64,000 bases of DNA from Seminavis robusta (taxonomy: Eukaryota; Bacillariophyta; Bacillariophyceae; Naviculales; Naviculaceae). A program made the position numbers and the translations under genes. Below the pieces are notes generated by a model. It did not search any database. It was not told where the DNA came from and was given only the letters and a program-made list of their open reading frames with translations. Positions 1-10,877 of the stretch are shown here, piece after piece. The stretch lies in the NCBI GenBank assembly GCA_903772945.1, contig CAICTM010000161.1, positions 39,708-103,707 on the forward strand, in the 5' to 3' direction. Numbering within the stretch: position 1 is the first letter of the stretch; each line of letters begins with the position of its first letter.

Positions 1-350
1 CATGGGTTGGATTTGCATTCAGTGAGAATGGCAGAATGGTAGGTTCCACTGCTGTCATTGGTATTCCTGCTGAAGGCATTAGCGCCTCCAACCCTGGGAA
101 ATATCTCCTTGGTGGCTACAGTGTCCCACAAGTATCATTGATGGAACAGCAGACATTGCTGAGCAAGACCCTTGAACAAAACGACACCCATACACTTCTT
201 TCGTTCACCAAGCTTCTTGTGGAACCGGACGAGGTCGCCATAAACACCAACGGGGACAACTTCTTTCTCGTAGCTGTCGGAAGTGGCAATGATCTAGCGT
301 ATCATGCAAGCAGGCATTCGTTCACGGCTGGTTACGAGTGTTCGCGATAA
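1..350 (+). CDS. DOMON-domain protein, 3' part only (gene cut by window edge)
   Basis: The frame is open from base 3 to the TAA ending at 350, so the 5' part lies outside the window. The visible protein begins WVGFAFSENGRMVGS, which resembles the core of a DOMON domain (aromatic-Val-Gly-hydrophobic, then Gly-x-Met). The rest is a hydrophobic/charged alternation consistent with the remaining strands of a DOMON beta sandwich. DOMON domains bind heme or sugar and usually lie outside the cell or in the secretory system. No membrane helix follows before the stop, so this may be a soluble secreted protein, or a further exon may have been missed. The large redox gene at 12924-18065 also contains a DOMON domain. 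The domain call rests on a short pattern and is moderate. Confidence 0.5.
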   Translation, partial: WVGFAFSENGRMVGSTAVIGIPAEGISASNPGKYLLGGYSVPQVSLMEQQTLLSKTLEQNDTHTLLSFTKLLVEPDEVAINTNGDNFFLVAVGSGNDLAYHASRHSFTAGYECSR

Positions 351-1383
351 TGTGCATTGGGTGGCGTCGACCTCCATAGCCGTGTTGCACGATAGCAAAA
401 CACAACCGATATTACCGCTACCGTACCACGGGTTATGGACAACATTAATTAAGAGTTTGGGCTTCTGTGATCTATGATTTTCACGGAAGAGCTGTGGCCG
501 CTTCCGCCTTTCCTGCACCTCTTTTTCTATAGTATTGGAGTGCGCGGCGAGCTCTGTGCTGCTGCTTCGGTGGCACGGTACCATCTTTTGATGTGCTCAG
601 CATTCTTCGCTGTCTTTTGTTGGTTTGGTCTGCAAGATTGATACGAACGACGTAACCGTAGGTACCGTCATCGCCCTAGGTTCAAGACAACAGTGTCAAG
701 CGTGTGCCATTGTCTGTCCCACAGATTGCCTCGGCATCGATCTCCAATGCGTCGTGTACGAAAACTGAAACGTATGAATCTTTTAAAAAGCGAAGCTCGA
801 CCTTGGAGAAGCCCTGAATTGATATCATAATATGCACGTGGAACAAAAAACATGAATGGGTGAACGCTAACATCTCGAGTATTGTTCGCTGAGGCTTGTC
901 AAACTACTGATCATCGCATCCCCACAATCCGCATCGAGCCTCTTCGACGACGCTGTGGGCAGCAATGAAACAAGTTTCTCACGTTGAAGCAGTTGGCCTT
1001 GAATTGCCCAGGTTCAGAACTCTGCCCGGCACACAGCGGGCATCAATTGTAAAGTCTTTTGCACCAATGAACTCAAAATTATGGCACCATCCCTACCGTT
1101 CTGTTCCATCGTCTACAACGTCACACCACATCCGTAGTCCAAAGTGGCCCTGTAGTGTAGTCCACCATAGACCACAACTGGATCCTCGACGAAACAAAAC
1201 TTGTCCGGTTGCAGCATTTCGCCACACTTCCACACCGTCCCCCGACATCATGGCAATTAGAGAGGATGCGCACACGCCACGGCGGCAGAAAATCTGCAGT
1301 GAATTTGCTTGTTGCGCAAGGTACTGTTGGCTTGGAGGTGCTACCTGGTAGCTGGAGTTTTGCTTGGCTTGGCACCTGGCTTT
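351..1383. other. Intergenic, no supported gene
   Basis: This spacer lies between the DOMON fragment and the cupin-like gene, which converge here. Short open frames occur on both strands but none shows a recognisable motif, a good start or intron support. A TACCGT-type palindromic patch lies near 655-670. Confidence 0.5.
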
Positions 1384-2670
1384 TTACCATTCAAGCTTGT
1401 TCTTTTGTGGAAATTGACTTTCACTGGTGGTGTCATCGTCATCGTCATCATCATTGTTGTCGTAATGATCTTCCAACGTTTCAAAGAGGGCATCGACCAA
1501 TTCTTGTGCCTCGGTCACGGTGTAATATCGTTCACTGCTGTATACTGCTGCACCGTCCACATTTTCACTTTCCAAATAGTTTTGCAAGAGCAATTTGGAG
1601 GATATCCCTGCTTGTTCCAATACGTGCTGGACCAAATGACATCCCATTTCACTGCCGCCACATCGTTGCGATTGTACACAGACCGCCTGGTTGGTGCTGT
1701 AGGTCTGATACCACCATCCCGGAGGAATCACCACGACATCTCCCGGTAATAGCACCGAGGAATGCCAGGCGTCGTCATCGTCATTGTCATCGTCTTGGTT
1801 GGTGGGAATGGCAAAATTGGGATGCAACAGTGTCGCCTCTTCGGCCCATTCTTGCAAGGGTCCATACGGATCGTCGTCGTATTCTTCTTCGTCTTCGTCA
1901 TCCAGTTGCACATCTTGATGCCGCAAGGCAAACAAGCTCAGACTGTCTTTGTGGTGTTTTTGTTGCCCTACATGTAGTTGATTACCAAACGAGACGGGGA
2001 ATCCTTCCCATGCCAGTCGGTCTAGTGAAGTAGAACAGAGCCGCATCCACGGATTGGGTGGCATAACGCGAATGAGGGAATCTCCCTGCAGACAGAGAAT
2101 CATTTGGGTAAAGGGATGACTGGAAATGGGAGTGGCCGATGATCCTTCTCCTTCGATTGTCAAAGTATCGTAGAGTGGTACATGGCGACCAAAACAAGCG
2201 GACAACCAATCCATCGTGTCATCCGTGTCATCCTCCGTAAACAGTGCGTCCAATCGATCGTAGAGTGGCAATTGATCGGTAGAACAAGAGGATCCCAAGG
2301 ATGTAGCGCTGAGTGGAGTGGCGTGACTTGATGATTGCAGAATGTGGGTAACGGCGCGACGCAAGGGCATCAATTGCTGGGAGGACGACGAGTCGCCATG
2401 CACTTGGACCGGTTCGTTTCGACTGCGCGTCGAAATGTGTTGCCACCATTCCTCACATTCCGAAACATCCAGAAATTCTTCCAGCACTACCGGAACGTCT
2501 TCCCACATGCCAGGAGCTTCGGTAAAGGTGGAGCGATGGACTCGGTCCATGTAAAAGGCAGTCACTGGACTACTAGCAAGAAGCGTCGCAACGAGAATCT
2601 GGAGTTGCCATTGGAAGAACAAAAAGGAGAGCAGTGGCGAAAGACGCTGGCAATGCCGTTGGCGTTTCAT
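1384..2670 (-). CDS. Secreted or membrane cupin/JmjC-like protein
   Basis: This is a single-exon frame of 428 residues with an ATG at 2670. The N-terminus has a hydrophobic stretch (about residues 10-40) consistent with a signal peptide or anchor. The C-terminal half resembles the cupin_8/JmjC-like fold: the pattern LLPGDVVVIPPGWWYQ matches the family block LxPGDxxxIPxxWWH. In active members that block ends with a metal-binding His, which is Tyr here. The upstream region where His-x-Asp is expected reads SSHPFTQM and does not fit either. The family includes 2-oxoglutarate-dependent protein hydroxylases and demethylases, but the ligand pattern suggests a non-catalytic member. Two acidic tracts (about residues 280-310 and 405-415) are rich in Asp/Glu. 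It is divergent from the GTPase gene at 3221. The domain call is moderate; no function is assigned. Confidence 0.6.
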   Translation of the reverse strand: MKRQRHCQRLSPLLSFLFFQWQLQILVATLLASSPVTAFYMDRVHRSTFTEAPGMWEDVPVVLEEFLDVSECEEWWQHISTRSRNEPVQVHGDSSSSQQLMPLRRAVTHILQSSSHATPLSATSLGSSCSTDQLPLYDRLDALFTEDDTDDTMDWLSACFGRHVPLYDTLTIEGEGSSATPISSHPFTQMILCLQGDSLIRVMPPNPWMRLCSTSLDRLAWEGFPVSFGNQLHVGQQKHHKDSLSLFALRHQDVQLDDEDEEEYDDDPYGPLQEWAEEATLLHPNFAIPTNQDDDNDDDDAWHSSVLLPGDVVVIPPGWWYQTYSTNQAVCVQSQRCGGSEMGCHLVQHVLEQAGISSKLLLQNYLESENVDGAAVYSSERYYTVTEAQELVDALFETLEDHYDNNDDDDDDDTTSESQFPQKNKLEW

Positions 2671-3220
2671 CGTTGCATCAGACAGGGAAATGCAATGCTA
2701 AAGCAGGGTCAAAGAAGATACCAGGTACGATGAAGAGCTTTTGCGGGTCAGAGGTCGTCCTTTGATCGTTGATGGAAGAAAACAAAAGTTGGGTGTTGGG
2801 TGTCGCGGCTTCTTCTTGAAGTGCGTGTTGTAAGCTGCTGAAGCTGTCAAAAAGATTGTCACCCCTTTTCTTCCACGTTGAGTCGCCACGCTGCCTTAGA
2901 GGTGCGGCACTGCTTTCTGCTTTCTCTCACCCCCCGCCTCGATACTACTCTAAAAGATATCGAAGGCTCGAAACACCACAACTGCCGGATCCCGCCAACA
3001 ATGCTTTCTTTGGACGCACCTGACGTTTGCAGTTGGTACCAAAACTGACGGCTCCCGTTGATGGAAACGTTGGAGTATATACCTTTTGTATCTTCCACAG
3101 TCTCGCCCAAAGATCCGATGTTTGTTCTGCGAAGAATCGAGGCCACAGTTTTTGCAGCCGGTCCTTGACTCAGCATTGTAGAACTATCATTTTCGTCTCG
3201 ATACCTTCAATAGTGCAACC
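2671..3220. promoter_or_regulatory. Shared upstream region of two divergent genes
   Basis: This 550-bp spacer separates the start codons of the minus-strand cupin-like gene and the plus-strand GTPase gene, so it must hold both promoters. No clear TATA box or other core element can be named. Open frames in it look like chance. Confidence 0.35.
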
Positions 3221-6145
3221 ATGAGCGACATGGACGTCGAGATGACCGAAGCAAAAGATTTGGCGGCTGTCAGTGACGACGACCAGCCCGCCAACGATGA
3301 TGTCAAGATGGTGGATACATCGAGCGATACGGAAGCTCCGAACCAAGAAATCGTGGACTTTGAGAAACTACATGCATTGTTGGGACCGATAAAGAGCGCT
3401 GGTGATTTGATTCAGGGCAAGCATGTGATGCTCCTGATTGGATTGACCGGAGCAGGAAAGGTAAGCATTACATGTGCTGGATAATCAGTTTGCGTGGACA
3501 TACTTGCTAACCTTGATCTTTTGCTCAATGTTCATGCAGACGACTACCACTTTGTATTTGGCTGGAGCAACATTCGAAGAAGAGGATGTTGACGGATACA
3601 GCCACTACAAGCCAAAAGAGCTACCCAACCCTGACTTGTTGCAATTCGCGGTGTCGGGAGGGGCAACTTCCGTGACCAAGTCGATCCATGCCACGACGAT
3701 CGAACTAGAGGGCGAAGATGGCGCCAAGCAACCCATTACCATTTGTGACACGCCCGGCTTTGGAGACACAAAGGGGCCCGAGATGGAGATTGCCAACAAC
3801 TTGGGCATTATTCATGCTCTCAAACGAGCTGCTTCGATCAAAGTTGTCGTGGTTTTGGATCACCGAACCATGGACGGAGCACGTTGGCAACCACTCCGAC
3901 AGAATCTCTCCACCGTGGTCGCAATGATGGGGAGAGACAAACCCATTGACTTTTCAACTTTCGGTTACGTCTTTACTCGATGCGAAGGCAGGAGCAAGAA
4001 ACGTATTCACAAGCAGCTTGCGGGGTTTCAGAAGACCTTGCGAAAAGATCCAGCCGGAATTCTAGGCGGCAATGTCGGGGACAAGGACATTTTGGATGCG
4101 ATGCTGACGGATATGATTTCCAAAACACAACCTGGGGATGCCATTTGCATTGATCCAGAGGAATCAGACGATGCCGCCGACACATTGAAAAGCCTTTGGA
4201 GCGGAGGCAGGCTCGAGAATCCAGCAGAAGCGTTTGTCAACTTTTGCTCCAAGCAATCCATGGCCGCCTTGATGCTTCAATTCAAGGCAACAGTCGACAC
4301 GTTGGAGAATTCCCTGCGAGATGTGGATCTCAAGACGGCAGAGGTTTTCCTTCACCAGATGACTCGCATGGCTGAAGCCTTATCATTGTCAGCCGTCGAC
4401 GAAGCGGTCGAACAAGGAACCCAAAGGGTAAAGAGCTTCGTGGAGCAGCTTCAGTCAGAGATTGAATCCTTGACGCAGCAAATGGCCGCTCAGGGTATCC
4501 CTCTTGCAGAGTTCGAGCGGGTAGCAAGGGCTATTCCGCCAAAGCTCACTTTGATGCAGCAGACGCGGGAGCTGTGCAACGTATCCGGATTGGCTTTTGA
4601 TTGCAACTCCATTTTGGCGCCTACCCTCGACAAGCTCTTCTCAATTGCTCGGAACCCCATCAAAGAAATCAGGGCCAACCCCACGGACGTCATACCGAAC
4701 CAAGACGTGCTCCAAGGTGCGATTCTTCGGCTTTCTTGTTTGGTAGCGAACTTCCACGGCCTTGCAGGGAGGGAGCGAATTCAAAACGAGTGCTCCACAT
4801 TGACAGAGAGTGTTAGTGACATGATCAAGCCAGTCCTCACCTTGGCCACGTCTGCGCTCGTGGAGGAACCGCCAACAAGTGACGCTCTAAATGGCTCCAT
4901 CGACGAATTGGTGTTTCTATTAGGCATGAAGGAGTTTCTTGACGCTAACAAGACGTCCTTCCTTGATCAAGAAGAAACGACTCCAATTAGGTGGCTAAGC
5001 GCTGGGTTGGATGATCTTAGTGAGAGTCTGTCCAAGCAGAGCGTGGACTGTGTTAGCCAGCTATCTCAAGTGCACAGTGCATTGCAAGAACTCTTGCAAG
5101 ACACTGACTCGTGGAGTTGTGCCTCTTTGCTAGTCCTCAAGGAGGCCGCCGAGTACTGCGAGAGTCGAGCCTTCTTGCTTGCCCTGTCCTCGTCTTCCCG
5201 TGTTTCTACCATGGTGCCTGAGGATGATGATGAGCCCAAGCATGATGCAAAACACGTGGTCAAGAGGTTTGATGAGAAAGTGATCAAGTATTTATCGAAG
5301 GTTGCTGAATTTGTCCAATGCGGGTCAAAGCAACTGATCGATGACAATGCAAAGGATGCAGCTACCCGCCTCAAGGAAGCCAAGGAGCTCGTAGTATTCG
5401 CAGCTACGGTTGGAAATTCCTGCGAAAAATTGGCAGAACTGGATGCATCCTTGATTCGAGAAGTGGAGAAGGAGCTCTTTGGGGCTCAGAAAGAGTTGAA
5501 GCTTTTTATTGAAGAGTCCAAGAAGAGTCCAGGCCATGGCATTCGTCGTCCAAAACTGTTAGAGCCAACTTCACAAGAACTTGCTCGGGCAACCAGTGCC
5601 ATGGCCAAGAAAGGTTTGAAAAGTTGGTATGAAAAGTGTAAGGATTTACGAGCCTACAAGATCAAGCATGGACACTGCAACGTGCCAACAAAGCATCCAA
5701 GGCTTGGAATTGTAAGTACTACAAGCATTTGCCATCCTGCATGCAGGTGAGACCTAGGTACCTCTCTAACCTTCTACCCTTGATTTAGTGGGTCCAACAA
5801 CAACGGGTTGAAAAGAAGAAATACGAAAGGGGCCTGAAGACCTCGATGACAGACGAGAAACTGGAACATTTGTCTGCCTTGGAGTTTAAGTGGCAGGTCA
5901 AGGCTGACCACGGAGATGCCTGGAACTGTCAGTTTGAAGCTCTCAAGAAATTCAAGGAGGAACATGGCCACTGCCGAGTACCCTGGAAAACTCCCAAACT
6001 TGGCAAATGGGTTTCTGATCAAAGAAGTCAGTATCGAGCCATGTGTGCCGGGCGGAGTGAGTGGAACGGGGGGCGGCCAATTACCATGAAGAACGAGCAG
6101 GTTGCAAAATTGAAGGCAATAGGTGCACTTGATGGCGTTGCATGA
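3221..6145 (+). CDS. AIG1-like P-loop GTPase fused to two helicase-associated (HA) domains
   Basis: Three exons, 3221-3460, 3540-5711 and 5789-6145, give a 922-residue protein. Both introns (79 and 77 bp) have GTAAG donors and AG acceptors and keep the frame. The first splits the P-loop: joining gives GLTGAGKTTTTLYLAG at about residues 74-89, a Walker A motif. A G3-type DTPGFGDTKG follows. The N-terminal 60 residues are acidic. The middle (about 300-690) is long, helical and without a known domain. The C-terminus holds two HA-type blocks, each with a HGHCxVP core; the second intron lies inside the first block, and joining gives LGIWVQQQRVE. HA domains are suspected nucleic-acid binders. AIG1/GIMAP-type GTPases usually act on membranes or as filament-forming switches. 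I would call it a GTP-dependent switch of unknown target. The start was chosen as the first ATG of the open frame. Confidence 0.8.
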
Positions 6146-6289
6146 TTTCAAATTTCCATCCAGATTATGCAGTCCTTCTTGGTAGTTCTGGAACCTTAGT
6201 TGCACCCGAGATGTTACTTTTTAAACTAATTTAGGAAACTGCTAACATCCAGAAAAGTCTTGTGTAGTTTGCCTATGTGAGATATGGTG

Positions 6290-9184
6290 TCATCTTTCTG
6301 GCTGAAGAAGATACTGACTCCAGCTCCTCTGAAACTGCCTGTTGTGGTACACAGGAACATCACTTGATCCCTTATCATCATCAAGCAGGCCTTCGCTTGA
6401 CTCTTCAATGCCCTGTGCTTCCTCATCCGCAACATCATCAACTTTCTTCTCTTCTACGAGGTCACCTCTGCCTCCTCCCCTAGGTACATAGTCATCTTCT
6501 GCTCTGCCAGGTTGCTCATCAGCAACCCCACACACCGTATCTTCACCTTTGTCATAGACACCATCTCTATTTGAGCCAACATGGGGAGCCAAGCCATCAT
6601 TGGCTTCGAATATTGCAGACTCGGGTTCATCATGAAAACTCTCAGCATTTTTGTCATACACATCATCTCTATGGCTTGATAGCCAGGTGGAGGGAGGCCC
6701 TGATGATTGAGTGCCGAACAGGGCTATAGCAGCTGATGGATCCAGGCCCCTCGTGTTGTCATTCATATCATGCCCGCTATCAAATGGGGACACTGCCAGA
6801 AGTCTTGCTGCAACGGTTGTAAAATAAGTTGTCACAAACGCACTTGCCCTGTTCAGGTCATCTTCTGTTCTCCTGGCGAGTTTTGGGCGGATGTAGACCA
6901 AGAAGTTGTTGAACCCTTGTAGTGGTGCAACAAAGGCTACAGTCATTGAGAGTCCAAAGATCCTAACCTTGTCGTCCAAGGATGCAAGATATACACTGAA
7001 CAAGAGAGGCCACGTAATGTAGAAGGCCGTGACATAAAAGAGACACTGCCAAAACACTGCTTGTTCCATTTTGCTGGCCTTGCTTACTCCCATGGTCCAC
7101 TTTCTGGCAGCTGCAGATTGACTCCTCACTTTGCAGTACACTGTCATCATGGAAGCTGTGATTGCTAGAATGGAAATGCCTAAAGGCAAGACAACAAAGA
7201 CTAGTGCAGACCACAGTTCTCCCTCTGGCGGGGTTTCAATATGGCAGCCATACTCCAACCAGTGGTAGATTGGGAGTGCCCCAAATGCAAGGCCCAATCC
7301 AACAACCACTGGGCCAGAAAGGAGATATAGACGGATCTTCTGCAGTTGGAACTCCTTCCAGCCCTGGGCAACCACCAGAACATAGTAGATTGCAAGTGAC
7401 ACATTGAAGAACACAGATGTGAACCCCAGCTGGATAAAGAATGCCTGGGTCTTGCAGGTAGCTGCATTTCCCATGGCACCCTCTACATGTCCCGCTTTGT
7501 CAGCGTCAATTGGCAAAGTGGCAAAACTCCAAGCAAAGGCTGTCACGATATCAAATGTGGCCATACCGACGAGGAGTTGGTGGTATGTTGTTGTTCTTGC
7601 TTTCTTATCTGACAGAGTGTCATACAGAATGTAGGATGCTCCTAGGAATGAAAGCAGCGCAGAAACACGCGATGTCCAGATCAGAGCTTTTGCCTTTGCA
7701 TCGCTTGTGGCACCAAGGTAGGTTGTGTCAATTGTATCTGGAGGTGTGATGTTTTGATTTGGACAAAATTGATACGCACAGGTGTCCGCAAAGAAGATAT
7801 CGTCCAAACAGGTTCGGAGGGAACCTCCCATTGGAACATTGTCTCGATTGGTGAGATCCAATTTATTCAGGAAATAATCGCAGTGCTGCTCCAAAGGCCC
7901 TGTAAGGTTTCCAGACACATTAAGGGCCGTCACCGATTTTGGGATGAAGCCATCTGGGATGGAAATGTTGCTAGTACATGGATCCAGCATCCCGCAGCTC
8001 AAGTTCTTGGCCAAGTCACTGCACCATGAACATTGGTGATAGTATTGGCGTGCCTGGTCACATCGATCCGTATTGTTTGGAATCAGGATAAGATCTGCAT
8101 GAGCAGAGATATTGTAGAGATCGTGAAAGTACAAATCCTGGGCTGCTGCCGTTAGCAACTTTCGGAAGAGATAGGAACATACATTCTCTGCTAGTTCGTC
8201 ATCATCATCCGTTTTGTTGCTGGCAAGAACATGTTTGTCGGCTACTACCACACGTGTTCCAAAAGTTGTTGGCGTGTCACAGGAGGGAGGATGGGCATTG
8301 TCGAAACAGAAATCCTGGGTACACCATGGGCAATGTGGGTATGCTTGTCTAAAATCTGGACACCACTCATGATCTCCATCCAAGATTGCCAGTTTGTCTA
8401 AATGTGTTGACGTGTTGAGTAGTGTTGCCTTGTCTGGAATCAATGCAGACAGGATATCGAGCATGACGGCACAGTTTTCACCATGTTGTTTGGTGGTATT
8501 CTTGTCATGAATCAAATCTGGATTGCATTGAGTGGGGTGTCGAATTTGATCAAAGCAGAGTGCTGTCCCATCGGTGCACTCTTTGCAGAGATGTTTCACG
8601 AGATCTTGCTTCTCGCAGAGATCTTTTGTGCGTGGCCCGGAATAGCCAGGGAGAGAATAGTTGTGCTCTGGTACTTGGCTCAATTCTTGACAGGCATTCT
8701 CAATGTCTTGATTGCTTTGAAATTGCCAGTAGGTTGGGTTGTCTTCCAGCACTTGTTCTCGAGTTACATTACTGATGCAAACGCTGTCATCCTCAAATTG
8801 GTAGTGGCATTCCAGGAATACTGTAGCATTGCAGAATCTGCAGTGTGGAAAGGCAACTGGTATGTCTTTGCACAGTTCCTCTGAGGCAAGAAATCCTGAC
8901 AAATATTCTGCTTGCTGGTCAGGCTCTAAGATAAGCTCGTTTTGGAATACCACTTCTTCGATGCGCTTGCAAGTTTCCTCCAGCCACAAAATGTCTTGCT
9001 TGCGGCTAAAATCGATTTCGTCGTCGTCAACAGTAGTCAGCATGTCTTCTGAAGGCACGGTGGAATTGCACGATAATGCCTCCTGGTATTTTTCGTAGCA
9101 ACTCGTTTTGTCTCTTTGGCCTCCCACAAAGACCGTTGATGAAAGGAGAACACCCAAAAGGGCAAATCCGACATGATGAATCAT
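6290..9184 (-). CDS. Receptor 1: cysteine-rich ectodomain, seven-helix receptor
   Basis: This intronless gene gives about 964 residues from the ATG at 9184, chosen because MIHHVGFALLGVLLSSTVF forms a signal peptide that aligns with paralogs. An in-frame ATG at 9226 is possible; the frame upstream lacks a convincing start. The ectodomain (about residues 25-530) has many Cys and N-glycosylation sites and repeats a module ending HCRFC, HCPWC or QCSWC. Seven hydrophobic helices follow (about 540-820), with LGASYILYDTLSDKKAR after the first and QGFNNFLVYIRPKL at the end. The fold suggests a G-protein-coupled receptor of the Frizzled/class-2/cAMP-receptor-like kind. The tail is acidic, carries DPSAAIAL and ends in WSQYLLQPER. 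It probably sits at the plasma membrane; the ligand is unknown. Four paralogs lie at 18227, 35767, 44379 and 52436. Confidence 0.8.
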   Translation of the reverse strand: MIHHVGFALLGVLLSSTVFVGGQRDKTSCYEKYQEALSCNSTVPSEDMLTTVDDDEIDFSRKQDILWLEETCKRIEEVVFQNELILEPDQQAEYLSGFLASEELCKDIPVAFPHCRFCNATVFLECHYQFEDDSVCISNVTREQVLEDNPTYWQFQSNQDIENACQELSQVPEHNYSLPGYSGPRTKDLCEKQDLVKHLCKECTDGTALCFDQIRHPTQCNPDLIHDKNTTKQHGENCAVMLDILSALIPDKATLLNTSTHLDKLAILDGDHEWCPDFRQAYPHCPWCTQDFCFDNAHPPSCDTPTTFGTRVVVADKHVLASNKTDDDDELAENVCSYLFRKLLTAAAQDLYFHDLYNISAHADLILIPNNTDRCDQARQYYHQCSWCSDLAKNLSCGMLDPCTSNISIPDGFIPKSVTALNVSGNLTGPLEQHCDYFLNKLDLTNRDNVPMGGSLRTCLDDIFFADTCAYQFCPNQNITPPDTIDTTYLGATSDAKAKALIWTSRVSALLSFLGASYILYDTLSDKKARTTTYHQLLVGMATFDIVTAFAWSFATLPIDADKAGHVEGAMGNAATCKTQAFFIQLGFTSVFFNVSLAIYYVLVVAQGWKEFQLQKIRLYLLSGPVVVGLGLAFGALPIYHWLEYGCHIETPPEGELWSALVFVVLPLGISILAITASMMTVYCKVRSQSAAARKWTMGVSKASKMEQAVFWQCLFYVTAFYITWPLLFSVYLASLDDKVRIFGLSMTVAFVAPLQGFNNFLVYIRPKLARRTEDDLNRASAFVTTYFTTVAARLLAVSPFDSGHDMNDNTRGLDPSAAIALFGTQSSGPPSTWLSSHRDDVYDKNAESFHDEPESAIFEANDGLAPHVGSNRDGVYDKGEDTVCGVADEQPGRAEDDYVPRGGGRGDLVEEKKVDDVADEEAQGIEESSEGLLDDDKGSSDVPVYHNRQFQRSWSQYLLQPER

Positions 9185-10877
9185 AGGAAGTCTCGCCTTG
9201 AATAATACGGTAGCAGAGAGTAGCATAGTTATTGCTGTCTTTCCTCTTCGCCTCTGTCGGCTCGACTCGACTCGGCTCCCCACTTCTACAATAAAGCGCC
9301 GCACCGCCACTTGATCACAATGACATGCGCCGGTCTCTTTGCTGGTAATAATGAGGTTGTCTCTTTGCTTCATTTTGGCGGGAAGCGTGAGGGCTGATGA
9401 CGATGCACAGTTCTTGTCGCGGCATCTAAAAATTTCGGCCGACTTATGACTTTTGGCGAGGAAAAAAGTCTTCAAAAGGTGAAGTCAGTGAAAGATGGAA
9501 GCTGTTACTTAAATCACAAACAGAAAAGAGGAAATAATCTTAGAGTCGTGGAACCAACCAATGATACAAAAGAACTCTCCGTGGAATGTCCGCTATTTCT
9601 TTCGTAAGTCCACAACACCCTCACAAACTCTGAAGCTTACACAAGCTTACACAATGACAACAACATAAGCTCACAATTTTTAACAATGCCACAATGCCAT
9701 CATCAGCGGCTCGAGCCCTTCACCGACCGTCAAGCTCATCGCCTTGTCCCAAGAGATTCTTACCACCGATTTGATAATAAGCGTTCAACCTCAAAATCCG
9801 AGAAACTATAGAACGCTTCTAAACGTAGAAAGATTCCTATCCCGCTCTCTCATTGTCATCCTAGTCTACAGTTACCGTCAACAACAAGATGCTCGGGGTA
9901 TTCCTGTACTGTACACTGCCATACTTGAAAAACGTCAATTTCCGTGATGCAAGTAAGGTACTGTACGATGTACTCGGATGGACTTGAAGTTGGTAGGCAC
10001 AAGTATACTGAGTTTCCGTGTTTCCATATTCCCCTCCCTTTTGAGTACCTCCAATTGTCCCATGCCAACGAAGATCCAGGCGCACGTCGTGTACCGGTAG
10101 CTCCAAGCTTGCTCACTTTTGCAAGATATGATATGAAGAACCTCTCCAGTGCACCTTGCCACAGAGTCTCGTCCTGCAGAGAAAGTCTCAAACATGCATC
10201 TAGAGGTGGGATTCAACAAGATCCCGCCACAGTCCAATTACTTCAAGCTTTTGCGGTCAAAATCTCTTAGGAATAGAAGCTCTTCATCCAAGGGGTCATG
10301 GAGCCCCTCGAGGCCTGTATGATTTGCATCGGCGTTGATGAGTTATCGACCCATTTGAGTTGCGAGCTTCAAACTATTCAGAGCTCTTATGTTTGTAACC
10401 AACCTAAGAGTACACCTCCCAAGACTACCAGAACTGAAAAATTATCCCTCATGGAGCTTTCCAAAGGAACAGAACCTTGTTTTCTTTTGATGCAGTGAGA
10501 CATTTTGAGTGCTCGAGCCAAAGGATCTGATCCGCAAGCTCCTGTCTGATTGACAAAAGGATAGATGAACTTCGGACAAGGTGGCTACCGTACAGTAACG
10601 ACAACAACGGCAAGTTCTACACGGGCACTTAGCTCAAGCAGCCTTTGCTTGGAAGCTGCAAAGGTGCACACATCGCAGGAGTACTCGGTTGGTACACATG
10701 TAGACAAAACTCTGTTTTTCTAATTACTGGTGCTGCTAATCCCGGTTCTTGTGCTGTTGCACAACCAATTCTGATCAAAGTGCGAGGTACCAAGGTACAA
10801 AAAACGTGCGCGTGTTGCAGACGGTGACCCGATTAGACCTATTGTTGTTGTCGATGATGGATATGGTGCGTTTACTT
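9185..10877. other. Intergenic, 1.7 kb
   Basis: This spacer lies upstream of receptor 1 and downstream of the small Cys-rich gene. It contains short near-repeats of an acaagcttacac/ataagctcacaa type near 9630-9680 and a gtaccggtag patch at 10091-10100. Open frames near 9856-10237 on the minus strand show no motif and were not accepted. Confidence 0.5.

Noticed and set aside
1209-2033. Plus-strand open frame (274 residues)
   Set aside because: It is a His/Arg-rich shadow of the cupin-like gene on the other strand.
6290-9475. Receptor 1 start at 9475
   Set aside because: The first codon is not ATG, and the extra 97 residues are unlike any paralog and lie before the signal peptide.
9856-10237. 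Overlapping minus-strand open frames upstream of receptor 1
   Set aside because: Two frames overlap each other, neither has a motif, and composition resembles the surrounding spacer.
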